Source: Aphelocoma coerulescens (taxonomy: Eukaryota > Chordata > Aves > Passeriformes > Corvidae). From it: a stretch of DNA of 64,000 nucleotides. Positions 12,011 to 25,353 of the stretch are shown piece by piece. The stretch is from the NCBI RefSeq assembly GCF_041296385.1, contig NC_091015.1:51836345-51900344 (forward strand). Direction: 5' to 3'. Below the pieces are notes generated by a model, which saw only the letters and a list, made by a program, of their open reading frames with translations, was not told the DNA's origin and made no database searches. The position numbers were made by a program, and so were the translations under genes. Every line of letters starts with the position of its first letter. The stretch's first letter is position 1.

Positions 12011-14829
12011 GGTTCACAAGGAGTCAGGAGGTACATTTGGTGTGAGTTCTAATTCTTATTTTCCTACTGCTGTAAACATCAAGTCTTTAAAGTGTAGGAG
12101 ATGAAGAGTTAACTGTAATGCAGCCTTGAAAAGGAGAGGATAGGGTAAAAGGACAAAACTGGAAGTACTTTCCCAAATTAGAAATGGGCATGGTAAAAGG
12201 CTCCTTCTGTCAAAGTTGAGGGGAAAATTTCATCTGACTTCCTTGAGACCTAGTTGCACCTCTAAGATGGCAAAGGGGCTTGTACTTTAGGATGGGAGAT
12301 CTAATGCATCTCCCTCCTTGCTGACCCTTGATGTTGGGAAAAGAGGAACCACTGATACAGCCAAACCTGATCAAAAAAACTGATGAAGTAGGTACTCAAA
12401 ATCCATGAGATGGGGCGAGGGTGTAGGAGAAGTGAGCAGGGAGGAGAAAAGTATATGGAAGTGCCTTAAGTGATACAAAATAATTTTAGTTTTAGTGGAA
12501 GGTTTCAGTTACAATTGCATGGTGCCAGGAGCAGAGCTTGTAATAAAAGTTGTTAGTATGTTATGAGAAGTGCTAGTGCTGCTCTTCGCCTGATCTCTCC
12601 TGTCTTTCCCGTCTGTTCCTGGCCAGAACACTGCAAATCCCACTCTTGTGGAGTCCATAGGGAAGTTGGAGGGTTGGTTATCCCTGTGTTCATGTTGTTT
12701 GCAATGCAGTGACAAAGGAATTGCTTCTATTACCATCAGCTGTACTGTAAAATATTTATCTTCTTTCTAGACTGTCTCTGTTTCGTCAAGCTCTTGTCTG
12801 GCCTGGTTGGAGGCTTAGTCTCATGTTTTATCCCTAAATATGGAGGTCTTATCATGAAGTTACTTACTCATGCAAAAGTTGGATTTTATTTTTTCACTCT
12901 GCTTTGCTGCATAAGTACCGTTTGATAAAAAGGGTGAAGGAAGGGTGTTTGGGATTTTGTTCACAAGGTGGCACTAGCCCCTAACCAGTGCCACCTTCCT
13001 TTTAGTCCCAGCACCACTGAACTGTCTAAATCTTTGACAGGGTGGTAGGAAGAGCTGGTGATGATTAACTACGGACCAGACAACTAAGAGTGTTTTCTTA
13101 TATGCAGTCAAGTCCTCTTTTTGTCTACTTAAATAGCACTTGGATTGCAAAGAAAGAAAAAAACTTTTTAAAAAAGGAGGTACAGCTGCATCTCAGAGAT
13201 ACTTATTGAAAGGGAATGTTCTTAGCACCATGTGAGGGAGAGTGAGGTGAAATACTATTACTGTTAATGGCAGCTGGGATTCTAATTGTCTCCTACCCAT
13301 GAGGCAATAATTTGTTGCATTGACAACTTGCTGTTTGTTTCTGTTTCATTTGTGTCTCACTATATTGACACTGTAGAAACTGCAGTGCTTTATACAAATT
13401 TCAAAACGCAGTGCCTTAATACAATATTTCTTTACAATATTCCACAAAAGTATTAGGCAAATCTCTGTTTATATTAACTGCTCCCATTTTCTTTCCACTT
13501 CTTTTGTTTCATAGACGAGCTGCTCTCCAGTTGAGCAGCCATTCAAGCAGAGATGCATAGGATGCACATGACCAGAGAGGCAGCATCTCTCTCATTAATT
13601 ACTGTGTGAAGTCAGCTGTAGTTTAGTTTGCCATTTTACAGTTTCTCCTACTTTAGTAATCCCCATTTTGTCTCTGGCAAGCCCTTCTCATTTCAAGGGA
13701 AAGAGGAAGAATAAAATCACATTTACATATTGCTGGCTTTATATCTCACTTTAAGCACGGTGTGTTCAGTATAATCCATTACTGCTAATAAGCTACAGTA
13801 AAATTGCCTCAACTGCATTTTATGCAACAGTAATTCTTTTGGATATTAAATATTTGAATTAATGTAAACGATAATTAGCTGCCAGTGCAGAAACTGATTT
13901 CTAAGAACATAGCTCCTCTCCTTGCCTTTCTTACACCTTCCCTTCTCTTTATTTAGAACTGGCTTATCCTTGCTTTTTGCACAAGTGAGTGGGATCTTCC
14001 AACCCCAAAATAAATGACTTCATGGAAAGGCATCTATGAATGAAACCTATCAGCAAGCAAAGTGCAGAGGCTCCAAATGGCTCCTTCCCAGCAACTGGAT
14101 GATAGGCAGAAACAGAACAGATTGAGAGCTGCTTTTTCCTGCTTCCCAAGACAGTGGTGAGTGGGACTAGCAGGTGTGTTCAGTCCAGGAGAAGTGTCGC
14201 AAAGGACCTGCTTCCCCCAGACAGCCTTTTCAGGCACAGTTCTTTCCTGGCCCCTCTCCAAGCACTCTGCCTATCTACTAATGCATCTGGTGGGCTTTCT
14301 TAGAGCCATCTTGCTTCTTTTTAAGGGCCTGATCTTACAAAATGCTGCGTTGTGCCATTGGTTTCTACTGACTTTCAAGGAGGGGCCACAGCATCCCACA
14401 GATTTGGGCCTTGAGACATTTCAAGAAAAGCTTGCTTTGATGGGGAATTACAATAGGGGTTAACAAGTGAGTACTAGTACTGTGGTACTGGACTCCTGGT
14501 ACATTATGTTATTCTTCCTTCCCTTTCCATCAAACTTGTCCTGATCTCCACCATGTAGAAGTAACATCTGGCCTACCACTTCCGCTCTAAATACCCAGTG
14601 ATCAAAAAGAAATGTCACTGTCATATCAAACATTCATTTGTCTGTACAGGCTGAGAGAGCAGCAGACCCAGAGACAGCAGCAGCTCAGAGTGTACTGGTG
14701 TATTTGGGCAGGACGAGAAGTCTTTCCTCCTTGGTTAACACAGGCTGATGGGGTATCACAGCTGTGGGACTGTGATATTTCCCTAGTTATGTCAGGATTG
14801 TGTTCAGCCTTGGCATCTTTTTTCTCTAG
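12011..14829. other. Intergenic DNA, no gene seen
   Basis: No exon or transposon is recognised. The block at about 13730-13890 is unusually rich in TAAT-type motifs and could be a regulatory element; see findings. The remainder is ordinary AT-rich sequence. Confidence 0.55.
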
Positions 14830-15170
14830 ACACTGAAACAGAGGTGGAGCAGGAGTGTTGAGTGTTACCCTGGACTGTGGTGTTTCTCTTGGCAGGTTGG
14901 TCTGTGTCACTGCCTGTGAATCCGAGGAGCCGTGGCCAGCTCACAGGGAAGCAGCATGAGACTGGGTGTTTGCATTCTGCAGTGCTGGCACCAAGGTGTT
15001 CAGAGCCAACAACTGTACGGCCTGCAAGGGAGATACTAAAACTGGCACCTGCCCTTTGTTCAACAGGTTAGATGATCCCGGCACATATTACTGAGGCTGC
15101 ATCCAATACAAAGCCAGAGGCAACACTATAACCCCAGCCTTCCTGTTCCCCACCCCTCCAGCACTCTTTA
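14830..15170 (+). pseudogene. Possible decayed immunoglobulin V-like exon
   Basis: A polypyrimidine tract and CTCTAG at 14819-14829 precede a stretch whose + frame reads LSVTLDC (Cys codon 14876-14878). In the same frame, exactly 72 codons later, it reads RLDDPGTYY followed by a TGA at 15092-15094, where an Ig V domain would have its second Cys. The framework strand near the first Cys, the Asp-x-Gly-Tyr motif and the Cys spacing resemble V-type Ig domains. Against this, the frame also has a stop at 14957-14959 and the conserved Trp is not well placed. No parent gene is recognised. This may be a relic of a lost Ig-superfamily gene or a chance resemblance. Confidence 0.25.
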
Positions 15171-16450
15171 GCACCAGGCAGGACAATAGAATCACTTGGA
15201 CAATTTGCATCCAGGATGTGCAGTGCTTTCCTTGACTCCCAGTCTCACAGCCTCTTCCTTTCTGCCGTGTTCTCAGCGTGAAACTGGGAACAAAGGGCAT
15301 CTGGAGGCCTGCAGCATGGGCGCTCCCTCCTGTCTTCACAGCAGGTGAATGGAAGCACAACTGTTCTGTGTTGGAACTAATCGGTGATCACAGCTGTCTC
15401 TGAGGTTGTGCTGGATTGTTGTACCCTGGAGAAACCGTGGCACGAGCAGTTGGAATGGGATGCTGTGCTATGTAGAGGCTCATATTGTGCCAGGCTAACC
15501 AATTAGGGCTTGTCCACTGAATAAAGCAGACTGTGACCAGGCTTCTTGGCACTGTATGACTATTGTACGGCAGATGGTACATGGGGTATAATGGACTAAG
15601 AAAATATTCTGAGTGGGGAAAATGTCACAGCTAAAAATGGCACCATAGTTGACATTGCTCTGGAAAAGCAGAGGCCAACTGAAAAAGCCTTTTATGCAGA
15701 CAGTGGGTATCAGCAAAAGATGAAGACAGTCATAAGACTTTTTTTCCCTCCCATTCTGAATCAGTTGATATGTCTCAGACTGTAGAATTGTGACCAAGAG
15801 GTGAAGAGTGCATTTTCTTGTTCTGTTTTTAATACATGAATACAAATTGAAAATGCAAACTGAGACACCAGCTTTTTCCATCGGGGGAGTTAACATGGTC
15901 CCTGATGAATTGCCATGTGGGGTCTGAGACAAAGCCATCAGAGAACGTTATTACTAGACAACACAAAACTGACCAGTTATATTAGTCAGTTATAATTTGC
16001 AAGGCAGAGGGAAACCCCCAGGCTGGTTTATGAAATTTAAGATGGTTGAACAACTGTCCAGTGCCGTGGAGGTACTAGAAAATAAAATCTACAGACTACA
16101 AGAAATGCGGAAGGGCATGCCAGAACTCAAAATGTGCTGATGCAGAGACTTTGGCAAACATTGTTAGCCAAGACAATGCAGCATTTGAAAGAAGGATGCA
16201 AAAACACCCATGGGTTGTATTATTTGCTGGTGGAATGCAATGAGTATTGGTTGGACTGGAGGATAGTGAGCCTCAGGAAGAAAAGTGGATACTGCTTCAG
16301 CTGAAGCAAATCTCTCCTAAACCACGTAGTTGTGTTAGCAAAGAGGTATCCAGTGGGTTGCAGACTGATATGAACCACAAATACAGGAATATTAACACAG
16401 ACACAGTGCTGATATGACTGAAGAGAAACAGATAAAGCCTAAGTGATGAT
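15171..16450 (+). other. Run of short protein-like open segments, possible gene relic
   Basis: Several adjacent segments read like protein but in different frames. The first is a second Ig-like start (ITAVSEVVLDC, Cys codon 15417-15419). Next is a 61-codon segment at 15600-15782 with two N-glycosylation sequons (ENVTAKNGTIVD). Then come a 55-codon segment at 15973-16137 with a heptad-like stretch (SSAVEVLENKIYRLQEM) and a segment at 16115-16414 interrupted by one stop (16241-16243). I do not recognise a family. Open segments of this size are common by chance, so the call is exploratory. Confidence 0.2.
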
Positions 16451-19400
16451 GGTAAGGTATGCAAATTGACAATCTTGGTAAGTTGTGAATGGGCTCTATT
16501 AGTTTGCTGGGTGCAGGAGTGGGGAGGATATTAGTTGTTATGGGAATCTGGGACTTACCTACTTACTGACCTCCTCAGGTGAATATGCCATTAGAGAGGG
16601 AGGAGGCAAAAAAAAAAAATAAAAATTGAGAGTGTGTGTTCACAGATCAGCAGTATTTGTAACACAGCACCAAACAGAGACAGCCCCACTGTCCCATAGC
16701 ATTAGTATAGCCCTCCTTGCCCTGAGGCAGAAGTCTGGGGAGAGACAGGCAAATTGATTACACTGTGAATCACAAAATCAATAGGGGAGTTAACAGCATA
16801 GATACCCATTTGCTCATTGTTCTAAGAGAAGGCAGAAATCCAGAATCATCCGCTTCATATATGAACCCAAAGACATTTAATAAGCATTTAAAAAGGAGCA
16901 TTTTTCCAAGACCTGGAAGAAAAATGCTTAAAGAATTCAAACATTATTTTTTAAGCTTGGTGCATCAGCAAAGTTCTGAAAGCCTAAAAAGAGTGCATAC
17001 ATGCATTTAAGCCTTGTGCATTCCTGGGACACTGCTTTCTCAGATAAACTCTGGGACTTGGGCCTGCAGCATGGCCCCCAAATGACTGAACGTTGCGATA
17101 AACTTGTCTGTGCACCATTTCCCCTTCTCTCTCTTGAAGTCCTTGTTTTCATTAAAAAGGAGAATAGGTGTGCAGGCAGGGAGAAAGCCAGAAGGGTCTC
17201 CATGGGTACTGCCTTGTGGCTGTATTATGGAGTATACTCATCCTGATAGCCTTCAGATGCCACTTGGGATTTCTTGGGTCCTGAGGAATTTCACTGGAAA
17301 ATGCAAAGGACAGTAAATGGTAAGGGGAGCAAATGTTTCTGCAGAGCACTGCCTTTGCAGCCTGGGTCACTGCCTGGGTCTCCTTCTCTCAGAAACAGGG
17401 ATGAGATAGATACTACTAACTGATGCAAGCTCTGAGTGATCAGGCCTGGGCAGCGTGTGGATGCTGAGGAGCACTGGCTGTGCATGGTTGGGAAGGCAGC
17501 AGTGCTGCACTTTTTGGGAGGTCCCTCTGCAGAGTCCCACAGGGGTACATGGTTGCAGCTGGCAGACTGCACAAGGCAGACCTCTGTGCCTGCTTGGCTC
17601 AGGGTGATTTCTGAACCAAGAGATCAAATCCATCAACAAGTCACCTCCTATCCAGCCCTTTTGCCCATTTTCCACAATGTCCTTCTTTATAATCCTCCTA
17701 CCCTTAAGTAAATTGACTTGCTTGGCTTCTTTCTCCCTTCAGTGATGCTAGCTACCATGTCACTAACACTTGTTATCTGTATATGATAAACATTTCCTTC
17801 CTTCTCTAGTTTATTGTCTTTAGACTGCAAATATTTCAGGGCAGGTTTGATTTCGTGTATGTTTATGTGGTACTTAGAACAGCAGAATCTGAATTTGGTC
17901 TGAAACTATGAGAATTTAGTCACCTCTATCCTTATATGTCATTTATAAAAGGTAAGTTCTACTGGTAAATGCTCTGGAGAAAGCACTGCTGCCTCCATTC
18001 GCCTTCGTTCCTGCTGTGCCTCATTTGCGTTGAGGACGTGTTGGAGGAAATTGCTCTACACACAACATGGAGTTAATTGCACTTTATTATACCCTTACTC
18101 AACATCTCTCTCTTTTTTTTTTTCTTTTAATTTCTCCTTTTTCTATTAAGCACTAACAAAAAATGTAGACAATTCAGATATATTTTTCTTTTATGCACAA
18201 TAAGAGCCTTCTCTGTCTCCTTGTTATGCTGACTAGTGAGTTCAAACAGTTTCGCATCACTCTTCACATACAGCTCAGCACAGTATGTCATCCAACCTCT
18301 TCCCTTCAGCCATTTGCTCCCATCTCAGCAAGTTCTTAATCTAAAAAAGATCCTAAATTGCATTAATTGGTCTGTGAGCTGACATGTAATGCAGCCTGGT
18401 TTGTGAGGCTGCACAGAAAGAGAGGAAACCTCAGTCATTATAAGCTAATGTTTTCATTTCTTTTAGCCAAGTGGTGCTTACAAGCATTTGTGCAAAGAAA
18501 GGACCTGTGCTCTGTAGAGCCAGTCCCAGTGCTTATTTCCCAATTTTGGGTCATGTTCCCTTCAGAAAGTAGGCGTGAGAGGAAGAGCAGCCCAGCTGAA
18601 GAGAAGAAGTGAGAGATTTGAGGAGAGGAAAATTGTGTTTGAATTACTGTCCGCTACATGTATGAGAAAAAGCACAGAGGCTGGTGGGCTTCTGCTTTGG
18701 TTCCAAAAACCAAAAATTGTGGAATCTTTAACCATCAGAGAAGCACAGGTAGAGTAAATCATTGCCTAGAGAGCTGGTTTGGCTGAGGACCCTTACTATG
18801 ACACGAACACAGACAAAGGTCAACAGTGGTGCAAGACAACCTAAGTGCTCCTGCTATTTGTTCTCTGAAGAGTTTGCTTTGTTCCTTAGAGTTACCTGGA
18901 CAGTACAGGATTTACATAAAGCTGGCTCGGGAATGCATGGTAGTGTCTTACACACAGAAAATCTGCTTGGAGAAACTTAAACAGCAGGTCCTATCCTTAG
19001 TTTCTTCAGGCAGAGGAGGATTAAGCAGTAGAGAGCAATGAACAGGCTCACTAGCAGATTTGTATCACTGAACTTAGATACTGAGACTAGCTAGGGCTAA
19101 ATGGCTGCAAGGGCACAGACAAAGAAGAAAATGCTGAGTTAAGCAGCTCTGGATGTATTTTGGCCACTCTTGCAGTCTGTTTAGGACATGAAAAGAGGAC
19201 CAGAGGGAGGTAGGCTCTGGTATTCCTTGAGGCTGGAGTTTCTTGGCTGTGTTTGCTTGCTTTCAGCTCAGTTCTCTGTGCTCTCAGGCAGAGCGTAGCC
19301 TGTGTGGACTGGGCTGAGAGCTTCAGGCAGAGGTGACTTCCTTCTTCTTGTTTTTCCCAAGCATCTCTGTCTGGCTCAAGGCTCTTGATATAACTTACCA

Positions 19401-22400
19401 TACAGTAGAGTGAAGCTCAAACTCCTAATCAGTGTAAGTAGTAAGGATTGCTCACTTGGCAAGTCTTGGCTTTAGCTCTCAAGAAAGCTTTCGTTGCCTT
19501 GCTTCAAGTTCCTCAAGTTCCTACAAAAGAAAAGTTGTTCAGCTGGCCTTAGAGTAGGGAACACATGGAGTAGAAGAAAGACAAAAACTCAATTTGGACA
19601 GCAGTAGAAGAGAAAGTAAGCAAGGAGTGTGGAAATAAGGCTTTGTGTGCAATGTCAGCTCTCTATGCTGTCTTCCCAATATGCAGCCCACTTTCATTGT
19701 TTTGTTTTTCTTCTTGGCATCCTGGTTCAGGCTGTTGAATTACAGACTCAGTTCTCGTTAGCAGTACAACCTCAGTTCCCAATCCTCTGAGGTACAAAGC
19801 TTGGAACAATGGCATGATAGTAACACTCCCAAATGGAGAGTCTACTGTGAATCTATTTTAAGCCATTTTGGGAGGAGGAGAGGGGTTTGACAGGAGGAGG
19901 ATATTTGGTTATATTATGCAGAAGCTGCAGAATTCTCTTCCTTCTCTTCCCCCACTTACAGTTCTTGTAGATGAAGAGGTGGGAAATGTACCAGATTACC
20001 TGGAGTTGATGGGAGAAACCTATCTAGGATTTCTTGATTTAAATACTGCTGGGCTTTTTGTATTGTGACAGAAATACTTTACAAAAGTCTGTTGTGTTTC
20101 ATGTGCTAGTAATTTTAAAATATGTCCTAGATATAATATAAAGTAGATAGATAGGTGTAAAATACACTTTGGATACTGCAGACAAGAATGAGTGCATGTA
20201 ATGACTGCTTGGATTTGCAGGATAGGAATCTAAGTCAGTAGGTGTGTTAGAAACACTTAGAAGAGTGGTCTGCTCATCTGAGGAACCCCACAGAACTGCA
20301 GATTCAAAAGCAAAATGTGTGGCAGATAAAAGCGACCGCTGTCTTTTGAACTTCTCGATGATTTTTTTATTGCTTGTACGTCTGTAAGATAGCTGTGAGA
20401 CCATTTTAATGCATCTTTTGGAAGGAACAGCAGTTTTAAGCCTGAAGTTTTCTTTCTTGCTGCATTTATTTTTCCCCTTCAGGGCATACAGGTGTTCCTT
20501 TGCTGTCTCTGTACCTGCTCATACTGCAAGTGCTTGGGGTAGGGGTGGCAGCAGCAGCAGCCTGGCTGTGGGTCAGGCTGTGGCAAGCACACGAGGAGGT
20601 ACCTGGCAGATCATACACTTGTTCTCCACCTCTGTTTTGAAACAGGCAGTGGCATGGCTCTAACCAACTTGCCTTCAGTTAGACCATGTGGATTTGCGAA
20701 AATAGCAATTTAAAGTGCCTGGCTGAACACCATAATTTAGTAGAGAAGTATTTCAGTGTTCTTACTGCATTATGCCAATGTAAAGAATTCTGGCAGTTCT
20801 AATAATAACCTTGCTTTACATAGCTTAAAAAAACCCTCTAGTCTTTCTTTTCTACTTTATTTTTTTTCCCAGGCAGTTCCTAATTGTAAACTGTGTGATG
20901 CAGCTTTCAAGAGAAACTGTTTCTATTTTTCTACTGACTAGAAAAATCAATGTTCTTTATTGTGAGACCAGACTCTAAGTATGTAACTCCTGAAAGCTTA
21001 AAGTTTATTTCTTACATGAGAAAGCAAATTCAAATCAAGAGTCCAAATTTCAAAGTTTTCTTCATCCTAAGTTTTAAAGATCAGGATTGTGGAGAAGTAG
21101 CAGTGTATGAACTAACAACATTTCAGAGGAGACTTCTGAGCTCTGAATTTGGCATTCATCGCCACTGCCCAAATTCCTAAAGTTTTTCTTATTGTAAACC
21201 ATTTATTTATTTTGTAGCCAAATTATTGTAACATTAGAAAACACATTAGTCACACATCTGCTATCAGAGTGGTTCCATCAAGTCTGATTACAGTAATTTT
21301 TAAAATCAGAGCCTGCAAGTGAAGTCTGTAGTATCTGTTTTCATCTGGATAAAAAGCAGCACTCTTTTTTGAAGAGAAATTGATCTGACTCTGCACACTT
21401 GGATACCAATTAGGAAGAAATTCTCACTGCAAAAGCACAAGAAAGAGCGGGCAGAAGGCTGTACATCTCTTTAAAAGGAAACTGAAATGATACCCTTTTT
21501 ACAGTCATGTTAATCTTGGCATTTGAATCGGAGAATATCTGAACAGAGATGTCTGAATACAGGATTTTGGGTGTGGAGGAGGTGCACCAGAAAAGAAGCC
21601 ATAATTGATGAACAGCTCTGCTCCAGTAGTGGCTTCCTCTAGGCTCCAGTCCTGCAGCTCTCACGGAGGCACTGGGAGCCATGGAGACTCCATCTCCAGT
21701 AGTGAGATGCTGTTAAATGTTAATGCAATGCATTTGTTTCAGGTGAAGGTGTGATATGCAGAGGTTTTGTACCATTTATGCATTTTTGGTAGAGCCTGTT
21801 ACGAAAATCTAAACCAGCTGCAGTTACTGTAACTGCATGTAAAAGGTGTCATTAGCTTAAAGGGAGCTTGGAATGACGTTGCTGTTGCCTCTATGGATGT
21901 AAGGTCAGATCCATCGTGCACATCCTGCGTGAGACTTAGGGATTTGAGTCTCAGGTGTGCTCTGCTGTGCTGCCTTCATTTCCAGCCTTGTGTGTGACTA
22001 CAGTAGAGGAGAGGTCACAGTGTTATGGTGCACCTGTGTTAGGTTTTGGGGCCAAGGGACCTCTTGCCAGAAGGTGATTTTCTCTCAGTAACTTCATACC
22101 ATGAGCTTTCCTCCATCCTGCACTTGGGAGTCAGCTTTGTGCCTTGCCATGGGATGCAACTGGTGAAGCCTTACGTGCTGGACCGAAAGAAGGTGGGAAA
22201 GGTGCCCGTGGGCTCAGACAGACCAGCTGTAATGTGTAGGTGGCTTGGAAGCAGTTGTCCATGGGCATACTCCTGTCCTTGGGGAAATACAGGTGTATTC
22301 AAGCTAACTTCGTCCTACTTCTAGGATTTGTTGCTTTTTTTGTTGGTTTGTTTTTGTCTCTACAAAGAGGGTTGTGCTACATTACATCATGATTTTTGCA

Positions 22401-25327
22401 CATAAGCAAGTCATGACTAAACCCCTTGCTTCTGTATCATAAAATTGTCCCTGCTGCTGACAAAGCAATGGGCAAATCTTCTTTGCCATAAGTGACCTGA
22501 AGGAGGTTGCTCTGCACCCTCACTCTCTGGGGCTCTTCCGGCTTCTGTTCCCCCAGCTCTGGCATCTTGGACTGGCCCTTCAGCTAGGAAGGAAAGAGGC
22601 ACAGTTCCCTTAAACTCAGGGGAGCTCTACTAACCTGTGCAAGTGGCAGATATGATCCATTATTGTTAGTGCTCCTAGATGGTGAAATGTGTCCAGATGC
22701 TGTTACTGCAGGCAGGGAAGAAGAAGCTACAGTTTTGTCCTTAATCTGTATCTTTGTAATTCTACGGTGGGGGGAAAAGGTGAAGAAGCATCTTGCCTCC
22801 TCTCACTTCTGCTAGTATTTACTCATGGATGTGACAAGCTGTCATTTTCTAGTTTGTGTGAAAAGTGACACTTATTTCCCTTCCCCCCATTGCAACCTTG
22901 CCAATGTATTTGCTGCATGCAGATATAGAGTTGTGTTCATTTCCCTAGCAGATGTCACAGTGATTCAGTGCAAAATCTGCTTGGGGACATGATGATAATT
23001 GAACTGTCCTCCAGGAAGGGGAGATGAATGCGTGGGTATTTTCTGCTTCTCTTACAACAGTAGAGCTTTATATTTCAGATCCTCGATTCAGAGCTTTAGT
23101 TTTCCATTTTTCCCAGGCAGGCTGGGTGAGATGTACTGACATACCAATGTGAATCCAAAATGATGTTTGAACTGTGCATTATCTAAACTGTTTAGGAACT
23201 GACTTTATATGCAATGCTATTGTGAAGTGACAGTTTTATGATATTTAGATGCAAGAAAGCATCTATTAGTAGAATGTAAATACTACTCTTATTTAAAGTG
23301 AGGTTTAATTAAGTGCTGGCTCCTGATACTCAAAATTTACTGAGAATGCTTTTCCTTTCTTTCACTTCTGCATCTAATTTACATGTAAAAATCATTCACT
23401 GCCAAGGAAGTGGCTCAAGAAGTTTTGGTATTCTTGTTATGACAACCCAGGGGTACCACTTCCTGCTTCAGAGTACAAGCTGATTATATAGCTGCAGCAC
23501 AGTAATACAGGAGACAAATTTAAAAAGAGTAAGAAAGCACTAACTGGCTGCTCACGTTGCAGCTGCTATGCAATTGTTTGATAGCTGTATAGTTGATGTG
23601 TGTGGCTGTCATATGCAATCTCCAGTTTGCATGCATTCTTGCTGCCTGTGTATTCTTCAGGAGTTCCCAACTGCCTGCTATTTTCTGTTGTTACGAGTAG
23701 ATGTTTACATGCAGTGCATCTCCAGCTGGCTCTTGACCAAGCTGTCTCAGAGCTCGTGGAAATACACCTCCTTTAATAAAGTTAATGTCAGTGGAGGTTG
23801 CCATCTTCAACCATTTTGATATCCTTGGCACAAAGAAAATGCTGTTTCCTCCCTCTGGAGGATTAGACAGCATTAAAGCTGCTCCATCTGTGAAGATTAG
23901 CACACTGCTGGGTGGCTGTTTTTTCTCCCTTTCCCCCCTTGAAAGAATTACTGCTTCAAAGGGGCGCCTGCAAGAGGAGAGCTGTGCTGCAGACTGCCTG
24001 ACATCTGCTTTGTTCCTTTTGCTCTGCCTGCAGAATGCCCGCACCTGAAAATCAGTTTCATCTCCTGCTCTTTGGAGAGGGTGTTCCTGTGCTGGTATCC
24101 CACTGCTCATCCTGGCGCTGTGTGAGTGGCAGTGGGAGTACTGAGTCTGCCCCTGTGGTTACTCTGGGGTGCCCTCCCACTCCTGCTTGCTGGGACCGGG
24201 GAGCACTGTGGATGCCAGACTGAGTTTGAGCAGCTTTTGTCCCTGTGCATCAGCATTTCATTTGCATTATTGACAGTTTTCCCAATTTGCCTGGGAAATC
24301 TGACAGATGCCTTCTAGGTCCCCAGGGTGCTGAGCACACCAAACCACTTGTGACCAAGGAGGCAGATCCCTCTCCTTTCTGGTAGGCTTGATGTTGGGAG
24401 ATTGATACACCAAATGTCTTTTCAGCTTATTTGGCAATACGTGTATCCATCTCCAAACAAGGGCTAGATGATCCTCACACACCCATTAAACACAAATCCC
24501 TTCAACTACTTTCCTCCACATTGATTTCCTCAGTCAATGGTCCTGGCAGCAAATCACCTAGGCAGCCTTTCCTTTTCTAGATCTGAACACCTTTTCCACA
24601 AAAAGTAATATGAAAAACTTAGAGAAATGAAGGTACCTTTTTTTTTGGACATATGAAATCATATTTTGGACATATAAAATCCCACTGTCCCACCCAGAAT
24701 CTCCCCCAGATATTCAGTGTACCTACCACTTCCAGGGAATTCAGATACTTTCTCACAGGAGATTTGTTTGTGCTTGGTGGCTTGACAGAAGTGTGGGTGC
24801 AGGGGTGTGCACGTGGCTTCTGCTGTGAACAGCTCACTTGAAGGGAGCTACCCTGTGCGAGGGTAGGAAATAAAAGGATGGGAGGAAATTGGAGGAAAGG
24901 CCAAGGAGCTGAAAAGGGGGCTCAGGGGTCACATTTTAGATCAGAGGAACACAGTCCCCAGTGTGGAGTGATTTGTGTTCATCTGCATCTTAATAAAGGA
25001 CAATCTGTCAGGCTCGACATGATCCTTTTGGGCAGGATTTTCCAAAGGGCTGAAGTGTGCTCCCTTATCTCTTCCTGCTGTTGTGGAACTTGCTCCTGAG
25101 ATATGTAGTGGCTGTTACATTTAGGAAATATACCCACAATCTGAGCTGGAAAAGTGCTGTTCTGATATAGTCACTGGAAGAGAATAAAGGAATTGTCACC
25201 TTACCTTCTTGTGTCAACAGAACAAGGAAAACAAAACAATGAATTCCCTTTTTGATAAAAGCAAGTAGTTTTTAAATCCAGTTACCTGCACAAATTAAAC
25301 CCCACTCTGGAGGTCTAGAGGGCATCT

Positions 25328-25353
25328 AAAAAAAAAAAAAAAAAAAAAAAAAA
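25328..25353 (+). repeat. A26 homopolymer
   Basis: There are twenty-six uninterrupted A residues. No coding-like or retroposed sequence is recognised directly upstream, so there is no support for its being the tail of a processed gene copy. Confidence 0.95.

Noticed and set aside
15495..15938. 147-codon minus-strand open frame
   Set aside because: No recognisable domain. It lies opposite the protein-like + strand pieces, and neither strand gives a continuous convincing product.
24639..24681. Near-duplicate TTTTGGACATAT units
   Set aside because: Two short copies about 20 bases apart with no further structure; a minor local duplication.
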